The position numbers and the translations under genes are program-made. Below, one piece after another: positions 25,320 to 34,040 of a stretch of DNA of 64,000 nucleotides. The stretch covers positions 248,001 to 312,000 of the forward strand of contig JBCBNV010000003.1 in the NCBI GenBank assembly GCA_039821605.1. Reading direction: 5' to 3'. The notes below the pieces were generated by a model. The model was not told the DNA's origin and ran no database searches. It worked only from the letters and a program-made list of their open reading frames with translations. Every line of letters starts with the position of its first letter. Position 1 is the first letter of the stretch. This DNA is from CALBPI01 sp039821605. GTDB lineage: Bacteria > Pseudomonadota > Gammaproteobacteria > Steroidobacterales > Woeseiaceae.

Positions 25320-25685
25320 TCAGCCCGTGCGCGACCCAAGTCGCGTCATGAGCAGATAGGAAAGTCCAATCAACAGCGGAAACAGCGCCGAGCCGTAGAA
25401 CACGATCGAGGCGTCTTCGTCGTCGAGCAGCCAGCCGAAACCAATCGTGGCCAGCGCAATGGCCAGCAGAACGAGGCCGCGACGCAGGTCGCGGTCGCCC
25501 GACGGCGGCGCCTGGCCAGTGAGCGAGTGGATAACCTCGGGATTGAGCTCCTGCCCTCGCTCAATGGCAGCCCGCAGCGTGGCCTGGGCCGCTTTGCGGT
25601 TTCGGTGCCGGAACAGCACGATCACATAGGTAATGCCGAACGTGGCCGCGAAAAACGCAAGAGGAATAAAGATTTCCTCATTCAT
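25320..25685 (-). CDS. DUF6249-like small membrane protein
   Basis: This 121-residue protein has one N-terminal helix (FIPLAFFAATFGITYVIVLF), a soluble helical middle (residues about 28-65) and two close C-terminal helices. This matches the small DUF6249-type membrane proteins commonly found beside ECF sigma genes. ATG 25685 is preceded by AAGGAG at 7 bases. GTG 25688 is less likely. Function unknown, possibly a sensor or target of the sigma factor. Confidence 0.7.
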   Translation of the reverse strand: MNEEIFIPLAFFAATFGITYVIVLFRHRNRKAAQATLRAAIERGQELNPEVIHSLTGQAPPSGDRDLRRGLVLLAIALATIGFGWLLDDEDASIVFYGSALFPLLIGLSYLLMTRLGSRTG

Positions 25686-25752
25686 CACAGAACTCCTTGA
25701 AGGTGGTGTCGTCCCCTGTGATGCCGCGCGGCGCGGTTTGGATGCAGCCGGC

Positions 25753-27153
25753 TCAGAAGCTCGTCAGATCGATATCGATGAGTGACGACACGTTGGGGTC
25801 CGCGCTGTCGGTGGTGATGAACTGACGCACATCGCCGGTCTGGATTTCCAGCACCAGCGGACCCAGCAGGATGACATCGTCGTCGTTGCGTACGATGTAG
25901 AACGTGTAGTTGCCCGGAGGCGCCCGGAACTGGTTCAGGTTGCTGCCAAGCTGGGCGTTGTTGATGAGCGTACGCGACGTATCGCGATCAAACGTCTCGT
26001 CCTCCTCGAGGAGGTAGATGTCCACCTCATCCTGCTGGCGAATCGTGTTGTAGAGCGCCAGCTGCGCCGAATCCGCCAGCGGGCGGCGCGAGTTCAGCAG
26101 CGACGCCACGAGCAAGGTGTCGTCGGCGCTCGAACCCGCTAGGACCTGCACAGCTGGCTGACCGTCGGCAAACACGGCGGCAACTTCTTCGAGCAGCGTG
26201 CCCGGGTTGCCCGCAGCCGTCACGGTCAAGTCGAGCAACGCGAGGTCGTCGGCGACGGGCACATCGACGAGTGCCGTGATGTCCCCAAAGGCCACATTGG
26301 CGAACACCGGTGTTGTCAGCGGGCCCTCCTCCGGTTCGAGGTAGAGATCAACGGCGCCTTCGGTTTGCGCCGCGTGAACCAGCTGGGAACGCACTGGTGC
26401 GCCGTCGTCGACGAGCCGGACGTTGCCGATCTCGCCCGTGAGCAACACCGCGTAAGTCGAGGTCACCTCACCGGCCCCGTCGACGAACGAAATGAAGACG
26501 CGGTCGTCGCCGTTAAGCGTCGCCGCCTCAGTGCGCAACAGTTCCGTGCCCGGCATACCCGCGGGCGTGACGACGACCTGTATTTCTTCGGCCGTAATGT
26601 TGCCCAGCGACACGAAGTCGTCCTGGGCGACACTGCCGGCGACTGGTGCCGCCGCGGTCTGATCGAAACCGGGCGCCCCGATGTAAAAGTCGACGTCGCC
26701 CGCCGTGGCGGACAGGTTGAGCACGAATGCTTCCAATACGGTTGTGTCGCCCGTCGCTGCGTATCCGGGCAGATCAATGGTGATGATCCTGGCCGACTGC
26801 TGCGTCCCCGTGAGCACCAGGGTGTAATCCGTGTCGGGCACGACCGTGAATGCGGTGGTCGCCAGCCGGATCGTGCTGTCGGTCAGTCCCGAGACGTAGT
26901 CGAAATTGAAGTCGTAGCTGAGGCTGTCGTAGCTGAAGTACGCCGAGGACGACAGGTAGTCCGGCGTGTCGAGCACAACGGCCTCGATCTGGAACTGAAC
27001 GGCGCCCGAATCGGCCAGCGCGTTGATGGCCCGGATGTTGCCGCGACCTGACGGCGAATCCGGCGTATCGGTGCAGGCCGACAATGCCAGCAGACCGGGC
27101 AGGACCAGCATCGCGCCGAGGCGGCGCAGCGCGGTGGGGAAACGGGACGTCAT
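25753..27153 (-). CDS. DUF4397 lipoprotein
   Basis: This 466-residue protein has a lipoprotein signal ending in the lipobox LSAC (Cys27). The mature part is acidic and contains at least two DUF4397-like modules, each with a strand such as GDVDFYIGAPG (about 160-175) or GAVDLYLEPEEG and the family's N-terminal RAINALADSGAV. It would sit in the outer membrane facing the periplasm or surface. Role is unknown, and adhesion or surface binding would be a guess. It is a single gene, divergent from the flavin reductase. Confidence 0.85.
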   Translation of the reverse strand: MTSRFPTALRRLGAMLVLPGLLALSACTDTPDSPSGRGNIRAINALADSGAVQFQIEAVVLDTPDYLSSSAYFSYDSLSYDFNFDYVSGLTDSTIRLATTAFTVVPDTDYTLVLTGTQQSARIITIDLPGYAATGDTTVLEAFVLNLSATAGDVDFYIGAPGFDQTAAAPVAGSVAQDDFVSLGNITAEEIQVVVTPAGMPGTELLRTEAATLNGDDRVFISFVDGAGEVTSTYAVLLTGEIGNVRLVDDGAPVRSQLVHAAQTEGAVDLYLEPEEGPLTTPVFANVAFGDITALVDVPVADDLALLDLTVTAAGNPGTLLEEVAAVFADGQPAVQVLAGSSADDTLLVASLLNSRRPLADSAQLALYNTIRQQDEVDIYLLEEDETFDRDTSRTLINNAQLGSNLNQFRAPPGNYTFYIVRNDDDVILLGPLVLEIQTGDVRQFITTDSADPNVSSLIDIDLTSF

Positions 27154-27279
27154 GACGATCGGGGCTCCTGCCGGCGCTCGCGCCGGGGGTTGACGTAATA
27201 CCGGGCGGCCAACGATTCCCGCCCGTCAGAGGCCGCGCACTATACCATCGCCACGGCAGCGCAACCGAGCAGGGTCGGT

Positions 27280-27285
27280 TACAAT
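27280..27285 (+). promoter_or_regulatory. Candidate -10 box, possibly leaderless mRNA
   Basis: TACAAT lies with its last base only 6 bases before ATG 27292, which puts a normal transcription start at or next to the A of the start codon. The flavin-reductase gene also lacks a clear Shine-Dalgarno, so a leaderless transcript is possible. The -35 region is not recognisable. Confidence 0.4.
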
Positions 27286-27291
27286 AGCGGG

Positions 27292-27813
27292 ATGCCTGAT
27301 TCGAGTGCCCAGCCCGCGACAGACGCGCCGGCCGTGGACCCGTTGGCCCTGCGGAAAGCGCTGGGTCAGTTTGCCACGGGCGTGTGCATCGTCGCCTCTC
27401 CCCCGGTTGCCGGCGAAGCCCATCCGTTCGCCATTACCGTGAATTCCTTTGCGTCGGTCTCACTGGAACCGCCCATGGTGCTGTGGTCGGTGCAGAAGGA
27501 CTCCACGACCTATGCGTTGTGGCTCGAGACGCGCCAGTTCGGTATCTCCGTGCTGTCCGCCGACCAGGCCGCGGTGTGCGACCAGTTCGCCGTGCGCGGC
27601 AACCACGCCATGACCGATCCCGATGGCTACGTGCTGTCCGCCAGCGGCTCACCGCTCGTGCCAGGCGCCGTCGCGACCTTCGACTGTCGCGTTCACGCTA
27701 TTCACGACGCCGGCGATCACAAGCTGATCCTTGCGGATGTGTTGGCCTTTGCCAGTGACGCCTCGAGCGAACCGCTCATTTACGTCCGCGGAGGCGTCCA
27801 TGGATCGTCGTGA
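27292..27813 (+). CDS. Flavin reductase-like FMN-binding protein
   Basis: This 173-residue protein of the flavin-reductase (DIM6/NTAB) family shows LGQFATGVCIV, HPFAITVNSFASVSLEPPMVLW and FGISVLSADQ, the usual flavin-binding pattern. Such proteins supply reduced FMN/FAD to a monooxygenase or act as small oxidoreductases. No partner monooxygenase is adjacent. It starts a plus-strand run. Its last 14 bases overlap the amidase gene. Confidence 0.9.
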   Translation: MPDSSAQPATDAPAVDPLALRKALGQFATGVCIVASPPVAGEAHPFAITVNSFASVSLEPPMVLWSVQKDSTTYALWLETRQFGISVLSADQAAVCDQFAVRGNHAMTDPDGYVLSASGSPLVPGAVATFDCRVHAIHDAGDHKLILADVLAFASDASSEPLIYVRGGVHGSS

Positions 27814-29281
27814 AGCGCTGCAACTGCTTGCAGCGGGTGCGCTCGCGGCCAGCACGGGTTGTTCGCGGCGCGAGTCGGCGCCTTCGGCCACCGATCTTGC
27901 GGCACTGGACTGCATCGCTCAGGCCGATCTCGCTGCCAGCGGCACCGTGACGGCGCGCGAGCTCGTCGAGGCCGCCATCACGCGCGTCGAGCGCCTGAAC
28001 CCCGAACTCAACGCCGTGACCTTTGCTGACTTCGAGCGTGCACTCGCGGCCGCGCCTGGCGCACGCGGGCCGCTGGCCGGCGTCCCCTACCTCATCAAGG
28101 ACCTCAACGCCTACGCCGGCATGCCGCTCACGCGCGGATCGCGCCTGTTTGCCGACCAGGTCTCGGAGGCGCAATCAACGTTTACGGATCGCATCGACAG
28201 TGCGGGGCTCGTCGTCCTCGGCAAGTCGAACACGCCCGAGTTCGGGCTGCTGCCAACCACGGAGCCGCTGCTGCACGGACCGACGCGAAATCCCTGGAAT
28301 CTGAGCCATTCGACGGGCGGTTCGAGCGGAGGCGCGGCGGCGGCCGTCGCGGCGCGACTGGTTCCGGCCGCGCAGGCCAGCGACGGCGGCGGCTCGATCC
28401 GGATCCCCGCGGCGCAATGCGGACTCGTCGGGCTCAAGCCCAGCGTCGGTCGCTTCCCCGACCAGGGCTACGGCCAACAGGCCTGGCCCATCTCCATCAA
28501 ACACGCCGTCACGCGCAGCGTGCGCGACTCCGCACTATTACTGGCACTGACCGAGCGCACCGAAGGCGGCCCGTTGCTGCCCGTCGGCTTCACCGTGCGT
28601 GAGCGGCTCGCCCCCAAACGTATTGCGGTGACCGTCTCGTCGATCTACGGCGACCCCGACCCGGCCGTTGCGGCCGCCGTCGAGCGCACCGCCGAGACGC
28701 TCGAATCGCTGGGCCACGAGATCAGCCTCATCGAAGCCGACACACCGCTGCACGACCGCGCGTTCGGGGACGATTTCCTGACGCTCTGGGCAGCCGGTGC
28801 CGCCGCCGCCGTGCAGCTCGTCGAGGAAAGAACGGGGACATCCGCCGATCAGACGGGACTGCTCGAGCCCGCGACCATCGCACTGGGCCAACTCATGAAC
28901 GCCAGACCCGCTGACGCGCTCGAGCGCGCCGTCGAGGGTCTGGGGCGCTACAAAGCCAGCGTCGACGACTTCCTGTCGGGTTACGACGCCTGGCTCACGC
29001 CCGTCACGGGCAGTCCTGCCCCTGAAATTGGCTTCCTCGCCCCCGACCTCGACTACGACACGCTGATGCCGCGCGTACAACGATTCGCGGCCTACACGCC
29101 GACGCACAATGCCGCCGGAACGCCGGCCATCAGCATCCCGGCCGGGCTCGCGCCGTCGGGGTTGCCCGTGGGTGTGCAGGTGGCCACGCGCATCGGTGGC
29201 GAAGCCTTGCTGCTGCAGCTCGCGTATCAGCTCGAAGAGGCCGCGCCCTGGGCGGACGCGCTGCCGCCATTGCACGCCTGA
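27800..29281 (+). CDS. Amidase-signature hydrolase with Tat/lipoprotein-like signal
   Basis: This 493-residue amidase-signature enzyme has the Ser-cisSer-Lys triad in place: Lys100 (VPYLIKDLN), Ser175/176 in TGGSSGG and Ser199 in DGGGSIRIP. It hydrolyses an amide, substrate unknown. The N-terminus MDRREALQLL, hydrophobic stretch and STGC (Cys21) look like a twin-arginine signal with a lipobox, so the protein is probably exported and lipid-anchored. ATG 27800 has GGAGG at ideal spacing and overlaps the preceding gene by 14 bases. Confidence 0.9.
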   Translation: MDRREALQLLAAGALAASTGCSRRESAPSATDLAALDCIAQADLAASGTVTARELVEAAITRVERLNPELNAVTFADFERALAAAPGARGPLAGVPYLIKDLNAYAGMPLTRGSRLFADQVSEAQSTFTDRIDSAGLVVLGKSNTPEFGLLPTTEPLLHGPTRNPWNLSHSTGGSSGGAAAAVAARLVPAAQASDGGGSIRIPAAQCGLVGLKPSVGRFPDQGYGQQAWPISIKHAVTRSVRDSALLLALTERTEGGPLLPVGFTVRERLAPKRIAVTVSSIYGDPDPAVAAAVERTAETLESLGHEISLIEADTPLHDRAFGDDFLTLWAAGAAAAVQLVEERTGTSADQTGLLEPATIALGQLMNARPADALERAVEGLGRYKASVDDFLSGYDAWLTPVTGSPAPEIGFLAPDLDYDTLMPRVQRFAAYTPTHNAAGTPAISIPAGLAPSGLPVGVQVATRIGGEALLLQLAYQLEEAAPWADALPPLHA

Positions 29282-29285
29282 CGCC

Positions 29286-29801
29286 ATGGACGCTTCGGGA
29301 AACAACATCCGCGCCCTCAACGCACCGCGCCGCGAGATCGAGTTCGACTGGCAGCTGGGCCGCTACACGCTGCGCTACGACGACACGACGCTGGCCGTTG
29401 AATGGGCCATAAACGGCCGCCGACGCGTCAGCCGACACGATCTGCTGTTGCTGAGCCCGCTGTTTATCGAGGATGCCATCCGCCTCGACACGCTCGTGCA
29501 GCCGCTGCGCCGCTCCGGCCTGTTTGCTGCAGGCGCCGTGATCACCTGGTTTTCGGAGATCAACGCAATGGTGCCGTTGCTGGCGCCTGCGCTGGCGCTC
29601 GTCTCGCTGGCGTGGCTCATCCGCCTGGTTGTGGAATGGCGTGCCACGGGGGCGCGCACCGTGATCTGTGATTCCAACGGCGACGAGGTCATCGATATTC
29701 CGCACGAGCGCACCGACGCGGATCACCGCAGGGGATTCGAAGCCGGCCTGCGCCGTGCCATTGAGGTCGTCCACCAGAAGTGGCGCGACGGCGAGCTCTG
29801 A
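29286..29801 (+). CDS. Hypothetical membrane protein
   Basis: I do not recognise this 171-residue protein. It has a soluble N-terminal part of about 75 residues and one or two hydrophobic helices at about residues 78-115 (including LLAPALALVSLAWLIRLVV). A C-terminal part with acidic DSNGDEVIDIPHERTDADH follows. It lies 4 bases after the amidase gene and 35 bases before prpB, so it belongs to the same run. ATG 29286 is the only good start, since the open frame upstream lies within the amidase gene. Confidence 0.6.
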   Translation: MDASGNNIRALNAPRREIEFDWQLGRYTLRYDDTTLAVEWAINGRRRVSRHDLLLLSPLFIEDAIRLDTLVQPLRRSGLFAAGAVITWFSEINAMVPLLAPALALVSLAWLIRLVVEWRATGARTVICDSNGDEVIDIPHERTDADHRRGFEAGLRRAIEVVHQKWRDGEL

Positions 29802-29836
29802 CGACGACACCACACACGAAGATATGGGGACCAACG

Positions 29837-30721
29837 ATGAGTAACGCATCCGCAGGACAGCGGTTTCGCATCGCACTCGAAACCGAACGGCCGCTGCAGA
29901 TCGTGGGCGCCATCAATGCCTACACGGCGATGATGGCCGAGCAGACAGGCTATCGCGCCATCTACCTGTCAGGCGCCGGCGTGGCCAACGCGAGTTACGG
30001 CTTGCCTGACCTCGGCATGACCTCCCTCGAAAACGTCGTCGAGGACGCCAGCCGGATCACGGGCGCCACAGATGCGCCGCTGCTCGTGGACATCGACACA
30101 GGCTGGGGCGGCGCATTCAACATCGCACGCACGATCCGCGAGATGGAGCGCGCGGGCGTCGCGGCCGTACATCTTGAGGACCAGGTCGGGCAGAAACGCT
30201 GCGGCCACCGTCCCAACAAGGAACTCGTATCGCAGGACGAGATGACGGACCGCATCAAGGCCGCCGTGGACGCCAAGACCGACTCGGCGTTTGTCGTGAT
30301 GGCGCGCACCGATGCACTGGCTGTGGAAGGCATGGAACCCATGCTGGAGCGCATCGCAGCCTACGAGGCGGCCGGTGCCGACGCCATCTTCGCCGAGGCC
30401 ATGACCGACATCGAAAACTACCGCCGCGTCACCGATACGGTGTCGATCCCGGTACTCGCCAACCTCACAGAGTTCGGCATGACGCCCATGTACACGACCG
30501 AGCAACTCGCCGAGGTCGGTATTCGCATGGCCTTGTATCCGTTGTCGGCATTCCGCGCCATGAACGCGGCCGCGCTCAACGTCTATCGCAGCATCCGCGA
30601 ACGCGGTACGCAGGTTGACGTCATCGACACGATGCAGACGCGCGAGGAACTTTACGAATTCCTCAACTACCACGACTTCGAGCAGAAGCTCGACGCGTTG
30701 TTTGGCGCCAAGAAGTCCTGA
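29837..30721 (+). CDS. prpB: 2-methylisocitrate lyase
   Basis: PrpB cleaves 2-methylisocitrate to pyruvate and succinate, the last step of the methylcitrate cycle for propionyl-CoA. The 294-residue protein belongs to the isocitrate lyase/PEP mutase family: substrate loop QKRCGHRPNKELV, metal site DIDTGWGGAFN, HLEDQ, and FAEAMTD. ATG 29837 gives the usual start MSNASAGQRFR. prpC follows after 22 bases. Confidence 0.95.
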   Translation: MSNASAGQRFRIALETERPLQIVGAINAYTAMMAEQTGYRAIYLSGAGVANASYGLPDLGMTSLENVVEDASRITGATDAPLLVDIDTGWGGAFNIARTIREMERAGVAAVHLEDQVGQKRCGHRPNKELVSQDEMTDRIKAAVDAKTDSAFVVMARTDALAVEGMEPMLERIAAYEAAGADAIFAEAMTDIENYRRVTDTVSIPVLANLTEFGMTPMYTTEQLAEVGIRMALYPLSAFRAMNAAALNVYRSIRERGTQVDVIDTMQTREELYEFLNYHDFEQKLDALFGAKKS

Positions 30722-30743
30722 CAACGCCCTTTAGGAGACCCTC

Positions 30744-31868
30744 ATGGTTGACAAGAAACTCGGCGGCGCGGGACTGCGCGGCCAGAGCGCCGGCGAGACC
30801 CGGTTGTGTACGGTGGGTGTGTCGGGCAGCGGCCTGACCTACTGCGGCTATGACATTGCGGAACTCGCGGAACACTCGACGTTTGAAGAAGTCGCCTGGT
30901 TGTTGTTCAACGGCGAGCTGCCGACGCAGGCGGAGCTTGACGGCTACCGTCAACGCCTTGCGGGCCTGCGCGCCCTGCCCGAGGCGCTGCGCGAGGTGCT
31001 TGAGCGCATTCCCGCCGATGCACACCCGATGGACGTCATGCGAACGGGTGTCTCGATGCTTGGCAACCTCGAAACCGAGGCCGACTTCTCCGAGCAGCAG
31101 GCCGCCGCGGACCGTATTCTTGCCGCCCTGCCGGGCATCATCACCTACTGGTATCGTTTCAGCCACGACGGCGTGCGCATTGATACGGACACGGACGACG
31201 CGAACATCGCCTCGCAGTTCCTGACGCTGCTGCACGACGAGCCGGCCAGCGACCTGCACAAGCGCGTCATGGACGTGTCGCTGATCCTCTACGCCGAGCA
31301 CGAATTCAACGCCTCGACGTTTACGGCCCGTGTTTGCGCCTCGACGCTGTCGGACATGCACTCCTGCATCACAGGCGCCATCGGGTCGCTGCGCGGCCCG
31401 CTGCACGGCGGCGCCAACGAAGCCGCCATGGACCTCATCGATACCTTCGAGTCGGTCGACGCCGCGGTCTCGGGGATCAAGGGCATGCTCGAGCGCAAGG
31501 AAAAAATCATGGGCTTCGGTCACGCTGTCTACCGCGAGAGCGACCCGCGCAACGCACTCATCAAACGCTGGTCACGGGAGCTCGCTGACGACATCGGTGA
31601 CACCGTGATCTACCCCGTGTCCGAGGCCATCGAGACGCTGATGTGGGACGAGAAGAAGCTGTTCCCGAACGCCGACTTCTTCCATGCGAGTGCCTACCGT
31701 TTCATGGGCATCCCAACCAAGCTGTTTACGCCAATCTTCGTGATCTCCCGTCTTACGGGCTGGGCGGCGCACGTCATGGAGCAACGCGAGAACAACCGCA
31801 TCATTCGACCGAGCGCCGACTACGTAGGCCCCGATGCGCGCAGCTATGTGGCTATCGACCAGCGTTAA
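30744..31868 (+). CDS. prpC: 2-methylcitrate synthase
   Basis: This 374-residue citrate-synthase family enzyme of the short methylcitrate type condenses propionyl-CoA with oxaloacetate. Seen are the catalytic His region RGPLHGGANEAAM and the GFGHAVYRESDPR motif, with the final Asp in the NADFFHASAYRF block. TAGGAGA precedes ATG 30744. Its position between prpB and prpD fixes the methylcitrate assignment over plain citrate synthase. Confidence 0.95.
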   Translation: MVDKKLGGAGLRGQSAGETRLCTVGVSGSGLTYCGYDIAELAEHSTFEEVAWLLFNGELPTQAELDGYRQRLAGLRALPEALREVLERIPADAHPMDVMRTGVSMLGNLETEADFSEQQAAADRILAALPGIITYWYRFSHDGVRIDTDTDDANIASQFLTLLHDEPASDLHKRVMDVSLILYAEHEFNASTFTARVCASTLSDMHSCITGAIGSLRGPLHGGANEAAMDLIDTFESVDAAVSGIKGMLERKEKIMGFGHAVYRESDPRNALIKRWSRELADDIGDTVIYPVSEAIETLMWDEKKLFPNADFFHASAYRFMGIPTKLFTPIFVISRLTGWAAHVMEQRENNRIIRPSADYVGPDARSYVAIDQR

Positions 31869-31901
31869 TTCAATTATTTACGAGAGTTTTAGAGAATAAC
31901 T

Positions 31902-33347
31902 ATGAGCAACCGAGTCGAGAGCAACGTCCGACCCGACCCCGATACCGAGCTCGTCAAAATCGCCGACTACGTGGCGCATGCCGATATCGACAGCGACCTG
32001 GCCTACCAGACTGCCCGCTACTGCCTCATGGATACGCTGGGCTGCGGCTTCCTGGCCCTGTCGTTCCCCGAGTGCGCCAAGCACATCGGTCCGCTCGTTC
32101 CCGGTACGGTCGTTCCCAATGGCGCCAAGGTGCCGGGTACGCCGCACGCCATGGACCCCGTCAAGGCAGCCTGGGATATCGGCTGCATGATCCGCTGGCT
32201 CGATTTCAACGACACCTGGCTCGCCGCCGAATGGGGACACCCCAGCGACAACCTGGGCGGCATCCTCGCCGTGGCCGATTTCTTAAGTCGACAGAACGTC
32301 GCCGCTGGCAAACCACCGCTTACGATGCGCGACGTGCTCACGGCCATGATCAAGGCGCACGAAATCCAGGGCGTGCTGGCGCTGGAAAACAGCTTCAACC
32401 GCGTGGGTCTCGATCACGTGTTGCTCGTGCGTGTCGCATCGACGGCCGTCGTCACAAGGCTGCTGGGCGGCAGTCGCGACCAGATCATCGACGCCCTCTC
32501 CCACGCCTGGGTCGACGGCTCGAGCCTGCGGACCTACCGCCACGCGCCCAACGCAGGTCCGCGCAAGAGCTGGGCGGCCGGTGATGCCACAAGCCGCGCC
32601 GTGCGCCTCGCCATGCTCGTCATGAAAGGCGAGATCGGCTACCCGAGCGTTTTGACGGCCCCGACCTGGGGCTTCTACGACGTCTCATTCAAGGGCAACA
32701 CGTTCAAGTTCCAGCGTGATTTTGGCAGCTATGTCATGGAGCAGATCCTGTTCAAGATCAGCTTCCCGGCCGAATTCCATGCGCAAACCGCCGTGGAGGC
32801 CGCTGTACGCCTGCACCCAGAGGTCGCGGATCGGCTCGACGACATCGACAAGATCGTCATGACCACGCACGAGTCTGCGATCCGCATCATCAGCAAGGAA
32901 GGCACGCTCAATAATCCCGCCGATCGCGACCACTGCCTGCAGTACATGGCCGCCATCGGCCTGCTCAAGGGCGATCTCGTCGCCGAAGACTATGAAGATG
33001 ACGTTGCGGCCGACCCACGCGTCGATGCGCTGCGCGAGAAGATGGTCATCGAGGAAGACGAGCGCTACAGCCGCGAATACCACGAGCCCGAGAGACGCTC
33101 GATCGCCAACGCGATGCAGGTCGTTTTCAAGGACGGCAGCAAGACCGAACGCATCGAAATCGAATACCCGATCGGTCACAAGCGTCGCCGCGACGAAGGC
33201 ATTCCCGTGCTCGAGGCCAAGTTCCGCCGCAACCTCGCCACGCGCTTCCCGGCAGGCCAGGCACAGCGCATCTACGACATCTGCGACGACCAGGCTACGC
33301 TCGAGGCCATGCCCGTACATGAATTCGTAGACGCGATGGTGATTTAG
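31902..33347 (+). CDS. prpD: 2-methylcitrate dehydratase (MmgE/PrpD family)
   Basis: This 481-residue MmgE/PrpD-family protein dehydrates 2-methylcitrate to 2-methyl-cis-aconitate. Family blocks are TLGCGFLALSFPEC, IRWLDFNDTWLAAEWGHPSDNLGG, SRAVRLAMLVMKGE and the late NAMQVVFKDGSKTER. The 33-base gap after prpC is A/T-rich with a weak ribosome site (GAGAATAACT). No prpR-type regulator, aconitase or prpE is present beside the cluster, so activation of propionate and hydration of methylaconitate must be encoded elsewhere. Confidence 0.95.
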   Translation: MSNRVESNVRPDPDTELVKIADYVAHADIDSDLAYQTARYCLMDTLGCGFLALSFPECAKHIGPLVPGTVVPNGAKVPGTPHAMDPVKAAWDIGCMIRWLDFNDTWLAAEWGHPSDNLGGILAVADFLSRQNVAAGKPPLTMRDVLTAMIKAHEIQGVLALENSFNRVGLDHVLLVRVASTAVVTRLLGGSRDQIIDALSHAWVDGSSLRTYRHAPNAGPRKSWAAGDATSRAVRLAMLVMKGEIGYPSVLTAPTWGFYDVSFKGNTFKFQRDFGSYVMEQILFKISFPAEFHAQTAVEAAVRLHPEVADRLDDIDKIVMTTHESAIRIISKEGTLNNPADRDHCLQYMAAIGLLKGDLVAEDYEDDVAADPRVDALREKMVIEEDERYSREYHEPERRSIANAMQVVFKDGSKTERIEIEYPIGHKRRRDEGIPVLEAKFRRNLATRFPAGQAQRIYDICDDQATLEAMPVHEFVDAMVI

Positions 33348-33450
33348 CGCGCTCTGTCACTTCGTCGTCGCACGTTGACAGCGAACCAGGTGCGGGCAAT
33401 GATGCCCCCCGTCGGGCTACGCCCAGGGGAGAGTCAGGAGATAGAATAAC

Positions 33451-33969
33451 GTGAGAACCATCAAACTGCTTATGACGTCAGTGGCAACGGTGTTTGTGCT
33501 GGCATTGGGGACAAGCAGCAGCGTTTACGCACAGACGGGCTCCGGCCCGAACCCGTACCGTGATTGCGGTATCGGTGCAGCGCTGTTTCCGGAAACGACT
33601 TGGGCGGCGGTGTCGTCAAACGTGATCTGGGATATCGGCACAACGGCCGTCATCTCGGCCACGGCCAGCCCGGAAACCTGCCAGGGTTCGGCGGCAGCGG
33701 CAGCGCACTTCATCAACCAGACCTACGACATGGTGGTGGAGGCGACGGCTCGCGGCGAAGGTTCGCACCTCGTTGCGCTGCTCGAAATCTACGGCTGCAA
33801 CACGCAATCGCAGTCCGGTATCGTCGACGCTATTCGCAGCGACGTTGGTGCCCGCATTGCTGACGACGACTACAGCGCGCTCGAACATGTTGAGAAAGCG
33901 GAACAATACTTCCTGATTCTCGACGGCGAGATCCGCGCCAACCACAGCGCGAGCTGCTCGGCGGCCTGA
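33451..33969 (+). CDS. DUF3015 exported protein
   Basis: This 172-residue protein has a signal peptide from GTG 33451 (cut near VYA-QTG). The mature part shows the DUF3015 pattern: YRDCGIGAALFPE, WAAVSSNVIWDIGT and a pair of cysteines flanking the core (SPETCQGS, IYGCNTQ). DUF3015 proteins are exported and of unknown function. AGGAG lies 10 bases before the GTG. ATG 33472 would cut the signal peptide short. Confidence 0.88.
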   Translation: MRTIKLLMTSVATVFVLALGTSSSVYAQTGSGPNPYRDCGIGAALFPETTWAAVSSNVIWDIGTTAVISATASPETCQGSAAAAAHFINQTYDMVVEATARGEGSHLVALLEIYGCNTQSQSGIVDAIRSDVGARIADDDYSALEHVEKAEQYFLILDGEIRANHSASCSAA

Positions 33970-33988
33970 TAGGCCATTAGCCGACATC

Positions 33989-34018
33989 GGGGCGCGGTCG
34001 CGGATGCGGCCGCGCCCC
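33989..34018 (+). terminator. GC-rich hairpin after the DUF3015 gene
   Basis: Arms GGGGCGCGG and CCGCGCCCC pair perfectly around a 12-base loop, 20 bases after the stop. There is no T-run after it, so it is not a standard intrinsic terminator. It may stabilise the 3' end or act with Rho. Confidence 0.4.
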
Positions 34019-34040
34019 GGTGCGTTCAGGGGCATTGATC

